From NCBI RefSeq assembly GCF_050870875.2, contig NZ_CP194041.2, positions 3,720,001-3,784,000 of the forward strand: a DNA stretch of 64,000 bases, written 5' to 3'. This document shows, one piece after another, positions 56,023 through 64,000 of the stretch. The notes beneath the pieces are model-generated. The model was not told the origin of the DNA, did no database searches, and worked only from the letters and a program-made list of their open reading frames with translations. Within the stretch, counting starts at the first letter, position 1. Each line of letters opens with the position of its first letter. The DNA is from Agarivorans sp050870875 (GTDB lineage: Bacteria > Pseudomonadota > Gammaproteobacteria > Enterobacterales > Celerinatantimonadaceae). Position numbers and translations under genes: made by a program.

Positions 56023-56052
56023 CTAACGCTAAGTAGGCTGCACGTGCGGCCT
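56021..56052 (-). repeat. Truncated attC remnant
   Basis: ATCTAAC at 56021-56027 (GTTAGAT on the minus strand, a good core site) is followed by CGCTAAGT and a near-perfect 18-bp palindrome (56035-56052, AGGCTGCACGTGCGGCCT). The partner arm and opposite core are not found, so the attC of the next cassette upstream is broken. Confidence 0.6.
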
Positions 56053-56220
56053 ATCACAAAAAACATGACCTTCATCACATTCGCTCATCAATTAATGATT
56101 TGATATTAACCCATTGTCTACCTTAGTTTTTTACTCGGCATCAATCAATCGCCGATCCATTTCTTTCATTGATTGCTTTGACAAATGACGCAAACAAAAC
56201 CAGAAACACTGTGCAAATAC

Positions 56221-57542
56221 GGCTCTTCACCGTTCTTGGTGGAAAGTCATATCAAGCCCTCCAAAGTGAAATAAAATAGCTCGTTTAAAGCGTTCTTTAT
56301 TTCTAAAACCCATCGAACGTATTTTTAGGCGCTGAATGTTTCCATTTATCGCTTCTGCCAAGCCATTTGATACCTTATAACGCATCGCATTGATGATGCC
56401 CTTTAAGTGCGCTTTCACGGTTTCTGCTGCTGTCATCATCGGCCTGATTTGACTGACCTTTATGAGTGCCAACCAATCATTCCAAGCTGCTTTGGCGTTA
56501 TCTGCATGGCCATACCAAATGGCCCTTGCTTGCTCTTTAAATATCCAGCTCAAGCCAGTATTTTGCATCATTTTGGCCAGCGTATTCACTCTTTCTCTCA
56601 ATGTCCCATGTAGGTGGCGGTTTCGTTTTAACCATCCATACCGTGTTTGGTGGCACTCTCTTTTTAAATGCTGGGGCAACGCCATGAGTTCGCTTTTTCT
56701 CACTTCATTAACCGCTTTAGTGAGGACCTTTGCGATATGAAAATGGTCTATGGCTATCATCTGCTTAGCCCGCTCACCGAAGTAATCATATGCTGCGTTT
56801 ATATACGCTCTGCTCATGTCCATCAATATGGAACGTGTAACCATTATTGACTCAGGGGGCAATGCCTTAAAGCAAGCAGATAGGCTCAGGCCTGTTCGAC
56901 CGTCTTCAACCGATATCACCTGACCATCACGATTGGATAATACCGTGACATAGTCATGGCCTTTCTTAAATGCCGTTTCATCGACCAACAGGTCTTGGTA
57001 GTTCATGGTGGTTCTGGCTGTCAGGCCGCGTTGAACGGCCCGCGTCATCATGCGGTCAATGGCTCCCCAGCTAAGCCGATAGGTTTTACTCACCGCGTAT
57101 CATGAACTGACTTTAAGCATGTCTATAACGCGAGTCTCAAACAGCTCTGTGTAGCGACTATGACTGGTAGCCCAAGGCACTTGAAGTGTTTGTACCCCAT
57201 GCTCTGGGCAATCAGCCCTAGGTACTTCAGCCTCAATGCGCGTTTCAAACTGACAGGTATCTAAATGTCGCCAAACCCGCCGCCGAGTATCGTGTCGACG
57301 AACAGCCTTACCGCAAGAGGGGCAAGCCGTTAATGAGCCTCGGTCATAGTCAACGCGTACGGTGATGGTTTGGGTTAACTCATTGAGTTCAACAGATGAA
57401 ACAGCTCAAGGATGAGTTAATCCAAGAATGGATTGATAAAGCGTCGTGTCTTGCATAGTCGCGAGGTATTAATGAACGTTTACTTATTATCTCGCTCATT
57501 AATGTTTGTTGAAAGTGTTTCCACTACATTCGGTGAAGAGCC
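56221..57542 (-). mobile_element. ISL3-family insertion sequence
   Basis: A 1322-bp element. Terminal inverted repeats start GGCTCTTCACCG at both ends and share GTGGAAA further in. It is flanked by the perfect 8-bp duplication GCAAATAC (56213-56220 and 57543-57550), the length typical for ISL3. It contains one transposase gene, interrupted by two stop codons. It inserted within the cassette-carrying transposon. Confidence 0.88.
56227..57456 (-). pseudogene. ISL3-type transposase, interrupted by two TGA codons
   Basis: One continuous frame of 410 codons from ATG at 57456, with TGA at 57406-57408 (codon 17) and at 57100-57102 (codon 119). Read through, it gives a zinc-ribbon start (SLTACPSCGKAVRRHDTRRRVWRHLD), then the catalytic DDE domain (YQDLLVDETAFKKGHDYVTVL, AIDHFHIAKVLTKAVNEVR) and NGLAEAINGNIQRLKIRSMGFRNKE near the end, as in ISL3 transposases. 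Both stops fall where tryptophan would fit. Probably inactive; a 288-residue C-terminal fragment could still be made. Confidence 0.85.
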
Positions 57543-57602
57543 GCAAATACACAGTTAAAAAGTGCGCAAACCTTGGAAGCTCAACTAATTCAAAATTTTG
57601 TA

Positions 57603-58470
57603 AATAAACTAGACACCCATTCTAAAAACAAAAACCTTTCACACTCTCGATAGCCAAGATTACGCTTTTAAATCCCTTCATCTTCGCCGAGTAGCGCAAA
57701 TGAACAAGGGTGCAAAGTTGAAGTCTGTTTGAGCGTAGTGTTTACTTCAACGCCCTTGAGAATGAGCAACGCAGGGTTTAAGAAGATGCAGGGCGAGCTT
57801 TCTTTTTGCTTAGCTAAGCTTTGCTCGTTGAAGCTTAATGACGTCGCCGTAGGCGAAAGCTTTTACCCCGTTGCTAACACACAATGGGGCGTGCGACGTG
57901 AAGTCGTATGAAGCGCTGTTCACCGCTTAATAAATAAACTAGACACCCATTCTAAAAACAAAAATCTTTTACACTCTCGATAGCCAAGATTGTGTTTTTA
58001 AATCCCATCATCTTCGCCGAGTAGCGCAAATGAACAAGGGAGCAAAGTTGAAGTCTGTTTGTGAACAAATAAACTAGACACCCATTCTAAAAACAAAAAC
58101 CTTTCACACTCTCGCTAGCCAAAATTACGCTTTTAAGTCCCATCATCTGCGCCGAGTAGCGCAAATGAACAAGGGAGCAAAGAATAAACTAGACACCCAT
58201 TCTAAAAACAAAAACCTTTCACACTCTCGATAGCCAAGATTACGCTTTTAAATCCCTTCATCTTCGCCGAGTAGCGCAAATGAACAAGGGTGCAAAGTTG
58301 AAGTCTGTTTGAGCGTAGTGTTTACTTCAACGCCCTTGAGAATGAGCAACGCAGGGTTTAAGAAGATGCAGGGCGAGCTTTCTTTTTGCTTAGCTAAGCT
58401 TTGCTCGTTGAAGCTTAATGACGTCGCCGTAGGCGAAAGCTTTTACCCCGTTGCTAACACAGAACGGGGC
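57603..58470 (+). repeat. Four-copy tandem repeat array
   Basis: Units begin AATAAACTAGACACCC at 57603, 57933, 58068 and 58183. The first and last units are 288 bp and nearly identical; the second (57933-58061) and third (58068-58182) are truncated at 129 and 115 bp. Full units contain the inverted pair GTTGAAGT/ACTTCAAC and an AAGCTT-flanked hairpin. A 60-residue frame inside them appears to be a by-product of the repeat. Function unknown. Confidence 0.85.
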
Positions 58471-58802
58471 AAAAGCACGTTAGTGTTGCGATAACTCGAC
58501 AAAACTATTGGTTAGTCATCATTCTTCATTCGATGCATGCTTACCCAGCACGACATACATGACCTTGCCGACCTTCACATTCTTAAAGCTTACCTTGCAG
58601 CATATATTGCCCAAGGGCTTACAGCGGGCGAGAGATTATGGTTTTTACGGGGTAACGCCAAACACGTATTGCGGCGCATTCAGTTAGCACTATTAACTTT
58701 GACGCTAGCAAACTTAAAGATGTTTTTATTCGGTGAGGGTTTTCACAAGCTTCTGATGTACATAAAAATACCCATGTGCAACAAACCTTAAACCAACATA
58801 CC
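58471..58802. other. Region between repeat array and transposon right end
   Basis: No convincing gene. An 84-residue plus-strand frame (58537-58791) lacks family features. No transposition gene is present. Confidence 0.4.
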
Positions 58803-58892
58803 TTACGTCAAGGTATGGGGCAAATTTGTCACTCTATGGGTAAATTATGTCACAGTATGATTCAATTATGTCACTCTATGGTTCCAGCGACA
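58803..58892 (-). repeat. Right end of the transposon with four overlapping 21-bp-period motifs
   Basis: The shared GTCA(C/A) element occurs at 58807, 58828, 58849 and 58870, a spacing of exactly 21 each. Copies read around TTATGTCACTCTATGG. The outermost joins the terminal GTTCCAGCGACA. Tn7's right end has four overlapping TnsB sites in the same manner. Confidence 0.85.
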
Positions 58893-59019
58893 AATGGTGG
58901 TTCGGCCAAATAAACCCTGAGTCAATCAAAGCCAAATCAATAAAAACGGTAAGATCAGCTAGGGCAATATAAAGAATCAGCGAAATAGCTAAAAAACGAA
59001 TCAGCTGATTCTATTTCAC

Positions 59020-59368
59020 TTAGCGTCGCGCACGGCGAACCCATAACAGAATAGCCAACATCGCCGACCGCACCCCACCAAAGGCTCCCCCACCGGAAGA
59101 GGTAGCATCAACGACTGGTTGGGCACACAGAGTTTCATCTTCTAGCTCGCTGTCACTGCTTGCTATAACTTGGTCAAGCCATGGTGGAAATGGGCCAACA
59201 GACGGTGCCTGCTAACTTGTAGGTCCCACCCTCATCGATAAATATCGAACAGCCACAGAGAGCCTTGTCTCTCCCCTCAATATAGGGAACAGCATTGTTG
59301 TCCGCATATAGATTGCCGACCCTGCTTAATGCCAATAAACCAAACAGCGCTGTGCGCCGTATTTCCAC
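59020..59368 (-). pseudogene. Decayed C-terminus of a GlyGly-CTERM exported protein, possibly a serine protease
   Basis: On the minus strand one frame ends SSGGGAFGGVRSAM, then LAILLWVRRARR and a stop at 59020. This is a Gly-rich motif, hydrophobic helix and arginine tail, the GlyGly-CTERM signal cut by rhombosortase. The preceding sequence is in a different frame (a 64-residue frame, 59174-59368), where CGCSIFIDEGGTYKLAG resembles the region after the catalytic serine in trypsin-like proteases. The frames no longer join and no N-terminal part is seen, so this is a remnant. The protease label is tentative. Confidence 0.45.
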
Positions 59369-59434
59369 TTAAGGACCTTGCTGGACCCCATCTCTGATTA
59401 AACAGCTCCCCTTGCCCAACTAACGACAGCAAGC

Positions 59435-59686
59435 CTAAGTTTTTTCTTCATCTTTTAAAAAACGAATATGACTAAAGCCCAAACGTTGAAACTCTTTTTC
59501 ACGATATGCTTTCAGGGTTCCTTTATCGCGAGTTGACATGGCAAGCTGTTTTTCCATTGCCAAAAAAGCATGAAGATCGATCCCTTCCGCGGCCGCCACC
59601 GCTTCGTGAATGTCATAATATTTATCGAAAGAAAAATTAATCACCTTGGTGGTGTTTTGATAGGTGTATGTAACCTGACGCGCCAT
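59435..59686 (-). CDS. DUF2960-family protein
   Basis: An 83-residue cytoplasmic protein starting MARQVTYTYQNTTKVINFSF and containing DIHEAVAAAEGIDLHAFLAMEKQ and LGFSHIRFLK. The pattern fits DUF2960, which is found in Vibrio, Shewanella and relatives. Function unknown. The gene stands alone. Confidence 0.78.
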   Translation of the reverse strand: MARQVTYTYQNTTKVINFSFDKYYDIHEAVAAAEGIDLHAFLAMEKQLAMSTRDKGTLKAYREKEFQRLGFSHIRFLKDEEKT

Positions 59687-60087
59687 TGTAAACCTCTAAA
59701 ACTAGCTATGCGGCTCGATCATATCGCAAACGACCACAGGATGTTACGTAAATTACAGCGCCCTTAATCGCAATCACCAGTCATAGGTACAATGAGACAA
59801 AACCTCCACTCCAATCTAATTAGTAGCCCAAGATATATAGTTCAAAAAACCAACAAGCTACTGTATTCATAAGATTTCTGCTGAAAATTTGGCTAAAGCT
59901 ATAAAACCTCCCAATAATCGGACGATTTAGCTCAACCATTTACAAAAATGCGCTAGGGTTTATGCAGCTGATAGGCTAACCTTGCGAGCGTTAACAAGTA
60001 GCCCATCGTTAGTGAGATCACTAACCCATTGTTGATGCTGAATTTGATCAAGCTGTCGCAATGCTAAACCGAGGGCGAGGATAGAAA
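59687..60087. other. Intergenic region upstream of fadD
   Basis: The fadD promoter should lie here. I find no clear FadR box, hairpin terminator or additional gene. A 60-residue minus-strand frame overlapping the fadD start is not supported. Confidence 0.4.
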
Positions 60088-61776
60088 ATGAATTCAACAG
60101 AACAACCTTGGCTAAAAAGCTACCCAGAAGATGTTCCGGCAAGCATTGACACGGAACGCTTCCAAAATATTTTGGAATTATTTGACCATAGTGCCAAAAA
60201 ATATGCTGAGCAGACCGCTTTTGTCAACATGGGACACAAACTCAGCTACCAAGAACTCGATCAACAGTCTCTTGCCTTCGCCGCTTACCTGCAATATTTA
60301 GGCATGCAGCAGGGGGAGCGGATCGCGCTGATGATGCCTAACTTGCTGCAATATCCTATCGCTTTATTTGGCGCTCTGCGGGCGGGTTTAGTGGTGGTCA
60401 ATGTAAATCCACTTTATACCCCGCGCGAGCTAAAACATCAGTTACGTGATTCTGGCGCCACAGCAATCGTCGCGGTCACTAACTTTGGCAATAGTCTGCA
60501 ACAGGTGATTAAGTCGACCCAGCTCAAGCATGTGATCCTCACCAGCATTGGCGATCAATTAGCACCGCATCGGCGAACACTGGTTAACTTTGTCGTGAAG
60601 TACGTTAAAAAAATGGTGCCTAAATACAATCTGCCTGGCGCAATTTCGATGCGTAGAGCGCTCACCCAAGGCAAGAGCTTAGTTTACAAAAAACCTCATC
60701 TCACTGGCGATGACATCGCCTACTTACAATATACTGGCGGAACCACTGGCGTGGCGAAAGGCGCAATGCTCACCCATCACAATGTCGTCGCGAACGTGCT
60801 GCAAGTCTACTATCACTTTGGGCCTCGCACCCTCTATGATAAAGAGCACGCCGTGACGCCGCTGCCGCTATACCATATTTTTGCCAATACTGTGAGCATG
60901 ATGTTTATTATGCATATTGGCGGAAATAACTTATTGATTACCAATCCCCGCGACCTCGACAGTTTTGTTCGCGACTTGCGTAATTACCCCTTCACCATGA
61001 TTTTTGGCCTGAATACCCTATTTAATGCCTTGCTCAATCATGCTGGTTTTCGCCAACTGGATTTTTCGAAGGCTCGCTTTACCATCGGTGGCGGGATGGC
61101 TACCCAAAAGCATATCGCCGAACAATGGCAAGAACTCACCCAAATGCCGGTAATTGAAGGTTACGGTTTAACCGAATGTTCACCCGTTGTTGCAGCAGGA
61201 ACCCACCAGCAGCAATCCTTCATTGCATCTATTGGGGTGCCGATGCCCAGCACGCAAATACGCATTGTCGATGAACAAGGACAAGAACTAGAAATGGGCG
61301 GTATTGGCGAATTGCAAATCAAGGGGCCGCAGGTGATGAAAGGCTATTGGAACCAACCCGAAGAAACTGCCGAAGTACTTAGTGACGATGGATGGATTAA
61401 ATCCGGAGATATTGGCCGGATGGACGAAAGAGGGCATTTCTTCATCGAAGATCGTAAGAAAGACATGATTATTGTGTCTGGCTTTAATGTATTTCCGAGC
61501 GAAATTGAAGAAGTGGCTACCTTACACCCCTCGATCGTCGAAGCCGCAGCGATTGGCATTGCTGATGATATCACCGGAGAACAGATCAAATTATTTGTGG
61601 TCTGTAAGGCGAGAGTCGGTCGCGAAGAGATTAAAAAGCACTGCCGTAAACACCTCACCGGTTACAAGATCCCCAAATTGATCGAGTACCGAACAGAGTT
61701 GCCCAAAAGCAATGTTGGTAAAATTTTGCGCCGGCAGCTGCGCCAGACTAAGCAAGCCCAAACAGAGCTGAACTGA
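60088..61776 (+). CDS. fadD: Long-chain fatty acid--CoA ligase
   Basis: A 562-residue acyl-CoA synthetase (E. coli FadD is 561) activating fatty acids for beta-oxidation, associated with the inner membrane. The AMP-binding P-loop is in YTGGTTGVAKGAMLTHHN, and the second motif in IEGYGLTECSPVV. The FACS-signature region DDGWIKSGDIGRMDERGHFFIEDRKKDMI and the C-terminal catalytic lysine in LPKSNVGKILRRQL are intact. The start has GAGGA upstream. It works with FadL (42076-43311). Confidence 0.96.
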   Translation: MNSTEQPWLKSYPEDVPASIDTERFQNILELFDHSAKKYAEQTAFVNMGHKLSYQELDQQSLAFAAYLQYLGMQQGERIALMMPNLLQYPIALFGALRAGLVVVNVNPLYTPRELKHQLRDSGATAIVAVTNFGNSLQQVIKSTQLKHVILTSIGDQLAPHRRTLVNFVVKYVKKMVPKYNLPGAISMRRALTQGKSLVYKKPHLTGDDIAYLQYTGGTTGVAKGAMLTHHNVVANVLQVYYHFGPRTLYDKEHAVTPLPLYHIFANTVSMMFIMHIGGNNLLITNPRDLDSFVRDLRNYPFTMIFGLNTLFNALLNHAGFRQLDFSKARFTIGGGMATQKHIAEQWQELTQMPVIEGYGLTECSPVVAAGTHQQQSFIASIGVPMPSTQIRIVDEQGQELEMGGIGELQIKGPQVMKGYWNQPEETAEVLSDDGWIKSGDIGRMDERGHFFIEDRKKDMIIVSGFNVFPSEIEEVATLHPSIVEAAAIGIADDITGEQIKLFVVCKARVGREEIKKHCRKHLTGYKIPKLIEYRTELPKSNVGKILRRQLRQTKQAQTELN

Positions 61777-61911
61777 GCCAAGGTTTGTCGCTTGCTTATT
61801 CAGTCCGTCATAAAAACCGCGACAAGTTCACTTCTCGCGGTGACGACAATTGCCCTTGAGCTTCGCCCCAAGTAGAGTAAACATTTGTTGTTACACTCAA
61901 AGGCCACTCGA

Positions 61912-63165
61912 ATGGATTACCAACATATTGTCGTTCCCGCTGGCGGAGAAAAAATAACCCTCGACCCACAGCATGGCTTGCAAGTACCCAATACTCCAAT
62001 TATTGCCTATATCGAAGGCGACGGAATCGGAGTCGATATCACCCCTGTGATGCTTAAGGTGGTCGATGCCGCAGTGGCCAAGGCCTATGGAAAGCAACGT
62101 CAGATCATGTGGATGGAGGTATTCAATGGTGAAAAAGCTGCTGCCATGTACGACGGCGATTGGTTTCCACAAGAAACTCTCGGCGCGATTAGAGAACACC
62201 GAGTTGCCATAAAGGGGCCCCTCACAACCCCTATTGGCGGCGGTTTTCGTTCTCTAAACATTTCGCTTCGCCAAGAAATGGACCTATTCGTTAATATTCG
62301 CCCAATCCGCTGGTTTAAAGGCGTGCCCTCCCCACTCAAACATCCTGAACTAACCGATATGGTGGTTTTTAGAGAGAACTCCGAAGACATTTATAGCGGC
62401 ATAGAGTGGAAGGCCGATAGTATTGATGCCGAGCGCATCATCGAATTTTTACAACAACAAATGGGCGTGACTAAGTTACGTTTTAGTGAACACTGCGGCA
62501 TTGGCATTAAACATATTTCAGAGCAGGGCTCCAAGCGACTGATCCGCCACGCCATCCAATATGCCTTAGACCACCAGCGGCAATCGGTGACCCTGGTGCA
62601 TAAAGGCAATATTATGAAGTTCACCGAAGGAGCCTTTAAAAACTGGGGATATGAATTAGCCGAACAAGAATTTGCTGCGCAAAGACATCCCAATGGCTAT
62701 TGGTTAGAAATCCCGCGTGACGATGGACGAGCACCATTGGTACTAAAAGACGTGATTGCCGATAATATGTTTCAACAAGTCACCTTACATCCAGAGCACT
62801 ATGATGTAATTGCCACCATGAACCAAAATGGCGATCTACTGGCCGATGCGCTAGCCGCCCATGTCGGCGGTATAGGTATCGCCCCTGGCGCTAATTTAAG
62901 TAGTGAAGTGGCCTTTTTCGAACCCACCCATGGCACAGTCCCACGTCTAGCGGGGCAAGATAAGGTTAATCCTTGCTCAATTATTCTATGCGCCCAAATG
63001 ATGCTGAAACACATTGGTTGGACGGAAGCCGCACAACTGATTAGCCAAGGCGTAGAGGGGGCCATTGCGGCCCGCACCGTCACCTACGACTTTGCCCGAA
63101 TGATTGAGCAAGCCAGCGAAGTCAGTTGTTCTGAATTCGGCGTGGCAGTGATCAAACATATGTAA
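61912..63165 (+). CDS. icd: Isocitrate dehydrogenase, NADP-dependent
   Basis: A 417-residue TCA-cycle enzyme producing 2-oxoglutarate (E. coli 416). Family stretches: IEGDGIGVDITPVML, GGGFRSLNISLRQEMDLFVN with the serine phosphorylated by AceK in E. coli, VFRENSEDIYSG and HKGNIMKFTEG. The cofactor loop reads HGTVPRLAGQDKVNP, whereas E. coli has K-Y for the R-L pair. Tyr and Arg in VTYDFARM are retained, so NADP use is likely. The start at 61912 has AAAGG upstream. It follows fadD by 135 bases with its own promoter probable. Confidence 0.95.
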   Translation: MDYQHIVVPAGGEKITLDPQHGLQVPNTPIIAYIEGDGIGVDITPVMLKVVDAAVAKAYGKQRQIMWMEVFNGEKAAAMYDGDWFPQETLGAIREHRVAIKGPLTTPIGGGFRSLNISLRQEMDLFVNIRPIRWFKGVPSPLKHPELTDMVVFRENSEDIYSGIEWKADSIDAERIIEFLQQQMGVTKLRFSEHCGIGIKHISEQGSKRLIRHAIQYALDHQRQSVTLVHKGNIMKFTEGAFKNWGYELAEQEFAAQRHPNGYWLEIPRDDGRAPLVLKDVIADNMFQQVTLHPEHYDVIATMNQNGDLLADALAAHVGGIGIAPGANLSSEVAFFEPTHGTVPRLAGQDKVNPCSIILCAQMMLKHIGWTEAAQLISQGVEGAIAARTVTYDFARMIEQASEVSCSEFGVAVIKHM

Positions 63166-63475
63166 AATATCAAGGGATAAAGGCATTTACCTTCTGACAG
63201 TTTGGGGAGTCGTCCGACTGGAGGTCTTGAATACTGGTACTCTCAACGATGCCTAAAAGTGACCCATCGCACAAAGTATTACTTATTCCAAAACCACCTT
63301 TGTTGCCCACGATAGTAAACTGGACTTCGTCCTTTATGACCCAAGATGGTGTTCAAGCGCGAATACTGATACATGAGCAATTGAGCAAGCACTCAAAACT
63401 GATAATTAATTAACTTAAGAGTGAATATTTATGTCAACATAGTAAATTTATAATACAAAATTAATAATCTTCACT
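63166..63475. other. Intergenic region after icd
   Basis: No gene, strong terminator or repeat is visible. The last ~70 bases are very AT-rich and probably include the promoter of the next gene. Confidence 0.4.
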
Positions 63476-64000
63476 ATGCAATTATCAAGCTATATTCACA
63501 TGAGAAGCTTTATATGGAGTTCAAACCTAATTGGACTCGCTTTCATCTGTATATTTGCGTATCAAGACATCGAAGACAAAGCGAGCACGCACTCCGCATC
63601 GGTCTACCGACAACTCAATTCAATGATGAGTGAGGTAAAAGACTTATATAGCACTTCATTTAAAGATATCCATTTACCCGAAGACTGCCCTCTGTTTACC
63701 CAGCAGGCAACCAATACCATACTCAACAGCTCGGTGGTGAGAAGTGTTAGCTGGGTGTATCAGAAAACATTACTCTGCAGTAGCTTACCCAATTATCAAA
63801 GCGTGTCACTTTCCCCCAAATACAGTGCGGCCCAACATCAACAGATATTTTTTGTTCCGCAGACCATCTTTAGTGTTAATTCTCAGATTGTAGAAAAAGG
63901 GGTGGTACTGATAACGATCCCGGTATCAAACGAGCACTATATTTATTTTGGCATACACCCTCAGCATCTCATGGGGTTGTTAGAAAATGTTGAAGCAAAC
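63476..64000 (+). CDS. CSS-motif sensor protein, N-terminal part (probable EAL phosphodiesterase; cut by window end)
   Basis: An open frame of 175 codons runs from ATG at 63476 (or ATG at 63500) to the window edge. A transmembrane helix (WSSNLIGLAFICIFAYQ) is followed by a periplasmic domain with the CSS-motif: a first cysteine in EDCPLFTQQATNTILNSS, then VVRSVSWVYQKTLLCSSLPNY. This domain occurs in E. coli PdeC-type c-di-GMP phosphodiesterases, where a disulfide controls the EAL domain. The EAL part would lie beyond the window, so that is inference. Confidence 0.75.
   Translation, partial: MQLSSYIHMRSFIWSSNLIGLAFICIFAYQDIEDKASTHSASVYRQLNSMMSEVKDLYSTSFKDIHLPEDCPLFTQQATNTILNSSVVRSVSWVYQKTLLCSSLPNYQSVSLSPKYSAAQHQQIFFVPQTIFSVNSQIVEKGVVLITIPVSNEHYIYFGIHPQHLMGLLENVEAN

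Larger units (their letters stand above)
53654..58892. mobile_element. Non-autonomous Tn7-like transposon carrying integron cassettes
   Basis: A 5239-bp element. Its termini read TGTCGCTGGAACTATAAAG... inward from 53654 and TGTCGCTGGAACCATAGAG... inward from 58892, matching at 25 of the first 27 bases. It is flanked by a perfect 5-bp duplication, AATGG (53649-53653 and 58893-58897). Repeated ~20-bp motifs lie inside both ends, three spaced at the left and four overlapping at the right. That is the Tn7 arrangement of transposase-binding sites. No tnsA-E or tni gene is inside, so movement would need help in trans. The TniA-type (Tn5053) class, which also gives 5-bp duplications, is the main alternative. 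Cargo: cassette genes, an intron, an insertion sequence and a repeat array. Confidence 0.85.

Noticed and set aside
57603..58470. CRISPR array
   Set aside because: Units are long, nearly continuous and lack short unique spacers; no cas genes are nearby.
57729..58494. Two near-identical 60-61-residue frames starting MSVVFTSTPLRMSNAGF
   Set aside because: They are created by the full repeat units and diverge at the unit ends; no start site or family supports a protein.
58537..58791. 84-residue frame as a transposition gene
   Set aside because: No resemblance to TnsA-E or TniA/B and far too short.
53654..58892. The element as a Tn5053/Tn402-type transposon
   Set aside because: It shares 5-bp duplications and TGTCG ends, but the 21-bp-period four-site end and spaced three-site end fit Tn7 better; kept as the main alternative.
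61816..61841. Hairpin ACCGCGA/TCGCGGT as a fadD terminator
   Set aside because: The T run lies on the minus strand side, where no gene ends; on the plus strand no T tract follows.

Overview
The window reads as chromosome of a marine-type gammaproteobacterium. The tyrA-aroF pair, prfB-lysS with the classic RF2 frameshift, a BtsS/BtsR-CstA system, FadL/FadD, and small families common in Vibrio, Shewanella and Alteromonadales relatives (DUF3316, DUF2960, DUF3820, TIGR02444, TIGR02647, GloA2) all point that way. I cannot name the genus; Agarivorans- or Shewanella-like bacteria are a guess.

Layout. 1-2.8 kb: end of a LacI-type regulator, yajQ, a VanZ-like protein, and the overlapping pair panE-yajL. 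3.2-7.3 kb: a periplasmic alpha carbonic anhydrase and two tandem paralogous periplasmic binding proteins with no transporter. 7.4-10 kb: lysS-prfB. 10.4-16 kb: a divergent S-adenosylhomocysteine-hydrolase-like enzyme, a LysR regulator, and the aroF-tyrA operon. 16.3-21.4 kb: a BtsSR-like two-component system and a CstA transporter, with a three-copy, 20-bp-spaced operator-like repeat upstream of the transporter. 21.6-34.8 kb: a pseudouridine synthase, a giant DUF748/AsmA-like protein, a convergent GGDEF / HD-GYP pair, a DEAD-box helicase and an ABC exporter. 34.8-45.7 kb: cold-shock protein, ppnP, copA-cueR with a clear CueR operator, photolyase, fadL, an SDR, and an AraC-LysE pair. 45.8-53.5 kb: adenosine deaminase and a MoxR-DUF58-transglutaminase operon. 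59-64 kb: fadD, icd, and the start of a CSS-motif protein, probably an EAL phosphodiesterase.

The accessory region is 53,654-58,892. It is bounded by 27-bp terminal inverted repeats (25/27 identical) and a perfect 5-bp duplication (AATGG). One end carries three spaced and the other four overlapping (21-bp period) copies of a ~20-bp motif. This is the layout of Tn7-like ends, yet no transposition gene lies inside. The element carries remnants of an integron cassette array (a lipoprotein and an unknown 221-aa protein, both on the minus strand, with attC sites). One attC core is split by a ~703-bp group II intron without a reverse transcriptase. The element also holds an ISL3-type insertion sequence with an 8-bp duplication and two in-frame TGA codons, and a four-copy repeat array with 288-bp full units. 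It looks like a non-autonomous Tn7-like vehicle for integron cassettes, and is the most interesting part of the window.

Regulation visible in the sequence includes the prfB frameshift, the CueR dyad, the BtsR-like repeats, a possible FadR site before fadL, and several intrinsic terminators. No rRNA, tRNA or CRISPR was recognised.
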